Positions 63,105 through 64,000 of a stretch of 64,000 nt of DNA are shown in pieces; positions within the stretch are counted from its first letter, which is position 1, and every line of letters begins with the position of its first letter. The notes under the pieces are model-generated. The model did not search any database and was not told the DNA's origin. It worked only from the letters and a program-made list of their open reading frames with translations. The stretch comes from Chrysochromulina tobinii (Eukaryota; Haptophyta; Prymnesiales; Chrysochromulinaceae), in the NCBI GenBank assembly GCA_001275005.1, contig JWZX01003407.1, positions 34,045-98,044 on the forward strand, in the 5' to 3' direction. The translations under genes and the position numbers were made by a program.

Positions 63105-64000
63105 ATGAGCTATGCCCCTTCCGACGCGGCCGGAAAAGGCACGGCGAGGTATCCGCGCCAAGCGTCGAACGCTATGGCCGCGCGTCTCGCCGCGTTCCAG
63201 CAGTCCGCGAGCGACGACGGCAGCGTGCCCGAGCCGCTCAGAGGCGGCGCACTTCCACAGCCACCAGGTGACATAGCAATGGCAGCAGCGAGTGACGTAC
63301 GGAGAGATCCAGCTAATCGCCGACCAGTTACAGCTGGAGCAGACACGGTGGCATCGGCGGTCGAGCACGAGGCAGTACGCCAGCTGCACCAGGCGGATGT
63401 TGCACGCCTCACAATGATGCAGGCAGTGCAGCAGAAGCGTCTGGCCTTAGCGATGGCCGAGGCCGAGCGAGCCGGCGAAGAGAGCGAGCAGGAGATGGCA
63501 AAAGCAACGGAGAAGCCGGCGTTTGCTTCATCATTTGCTTCGCAGCTGGCTGCGCTGCAAAAGGAGCAAGCCATCCAGGCGGCTCAGCTCAAGGAGCTCG
63601 CGCTCAGTAAAATGGCATTCGAGTCACTGGCCGCCCTGCAAAAGGAGCATGCCGCCCAAGCGGCTGAGCTCAAGGAGCTTGCAAAGGCCATGAAGGAGGC
63701 GCTCGAAGAGCAGCGATCCTGGCTAAGTGTGATTGGCCCCGCCGCCGAGTCCAAGCAGGTCGTCGACGCTCGTGAAGCTGGACCGAGAGAGCTTCTAAGC
63801 ACGGGATTCTTGGAGTCGGAACAAGCTCAAGCGCGCACGCAGAGCACCGGGGTCACGCGCTCGGGGCTAGCCTGGGGGCTCCGGGCCGATGAGGAGCCAC
63901 GGCGCTCGTGCCTGCGGCTCCTCGATTCGCCGACGGTCGACCTCTTGGTGGTGGGCGTGATCCTCGCCAACTGCGTGCTCATGGCGCTTGACGTGCCAAC
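63105..64000 (+). CDS. Partial voltage-gated ion channel-like protein (5' end only)
   Basis: The frame starts at the ATG at 63105 and runs open past the window end, so only the first 298 residues are seen. Residues about 1-90 are polar. Residues about 90-215 are helical, with an internal duplication of about 22 residues (A-A-L-Q-K-E-x-A-x-Q-A-A-x-L-K-E-L-A at about 147-164 and 178-195). The last 25 residues have S-P-T-V-D-L-L-V-V-G-V-I-L-A-N-C-V-L-M-A, the signature of the S1 helix of voltage-gated cation channels. Four-domain calcium/sodium-type or single-domain architecture cannot be told. Confidence 0.6.
   Translation, partial: MSYAPSDAAGKGTARYPRQASNAMAARLAAFQQSASDDGSVPEPLRGGALPQPPGDIAMAAASDVRRDPANRRPVTAGADTVASAVEHEAVRQLHQADVARLTMMQAVQQKRLALAMAEAERAGEESEQEMAKATEKPAFASSFASQLAALQKEQAIQAAQLKELALSKMAFESLAALQKEHAAQAAELKELAKAMKEALEEQRSWLSVIGPAAESKQVVDAREAGPRELLSTGFLESEQAQARTQSTGVTRSGLAWGLRADEEPRRSCLRLLDSPTVDLLVVGVILANCVLMALDVP

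Noticed and set aside
1-64000. Prokaryotic origin, CRISPR array, insertion sequence or integrated virus
   Set aside because: Spliceosomal introns, HECT/OTU/AATF proteins and gene layout are eukaryotic; no spaced direct repeats, transposase or viral hallmark gene was seen.

Overview
The window is nuclear DNA of a eukaryotic microalga. Genes are large and mostly single-exon. The few introns I can place are short GT-AG introns of 83-107 bp. Several predicted proteins begin with a signal-peptide-like hydrophobic leader, followed in some (clearest in DXS) by a long non-conserved spacer, as expected for a complex plastid of red-algal origin. GC content is high. A plastid MEP-pathway enzyme (DXS), a selenocysteine-type MsrA, a bacterial-type FadE and several multi-domain signalling proteins would fit a haptophyte (Emiliania/Chrysochromulina/Prymnesium-like). 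A pelagophyte or other stramenopile is the main alternative. This assignment is inference; no rRNA or organelle marker is present.

Layout. 0-7 kb: an unknown 512-aa protein, a small RAB5IF/OPTI-like membrane protein head-to-head with DXS, then AATF/Bfr2 (nucleolar ribosome biogenesis). 7-16 kb: FadE-type acyl-CoA dehydrogenase head-to-head with a cis-prenyltransferase, aspartate aminotransferase, a small C-terminally anchored protein, and an FAD monooxygenase. 16-24 kb: a myristoylation-motif CaMKK-like kinase fused to a degenerate inositol-phosphate kinase domain; MsrA with an in-frame TGA at the catalytic position; a UBA-OTU-PDZ-PH-like protein; a membrane fatty-acid desaturase. 24-33 kb: a 1075-aa Ala-rich coiled-coil protein, a multi-spanning membrane protein, a small IQ protein, a type II glycosyltransferase and a TPR protein. 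33-53 kb: one about 20-kb reading frame for a giant HECT E3 ubiquitin ligase (about 6500 aa) carrying SPRY, RanBP2-type, ZZ-type and PDZ modules. 53-64 kb: a giant Kelch protein with a PG-rich tail, an orphan Rossmann protein, an NRAMP-like transporter, and the start of a voltage-gated channel-like gene cut by the window end.

The genes largely alternate in convergent and divergent pairs, with divergent start codons about 125-280 bp apart. There is no operon logic, but several themes recur: isoprenoid synthesis (DXS, cis-prenyltransferase), fatty-acid metabolism (FadE, desaturase), and ubiquitin signalling (HECT ligase, OTU protein).

Five single-nucleotide frame breaks interrupt otherwise intact genes (FadE, TPR protein, HECT ligase twice, Kelch protein). 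Each is repaired by one base, and two lie in C/G runs, which suggests assembly errors more than pseudogenes. Most other open frames in the window are antisense or shifted shadows caused by high third-position GC.
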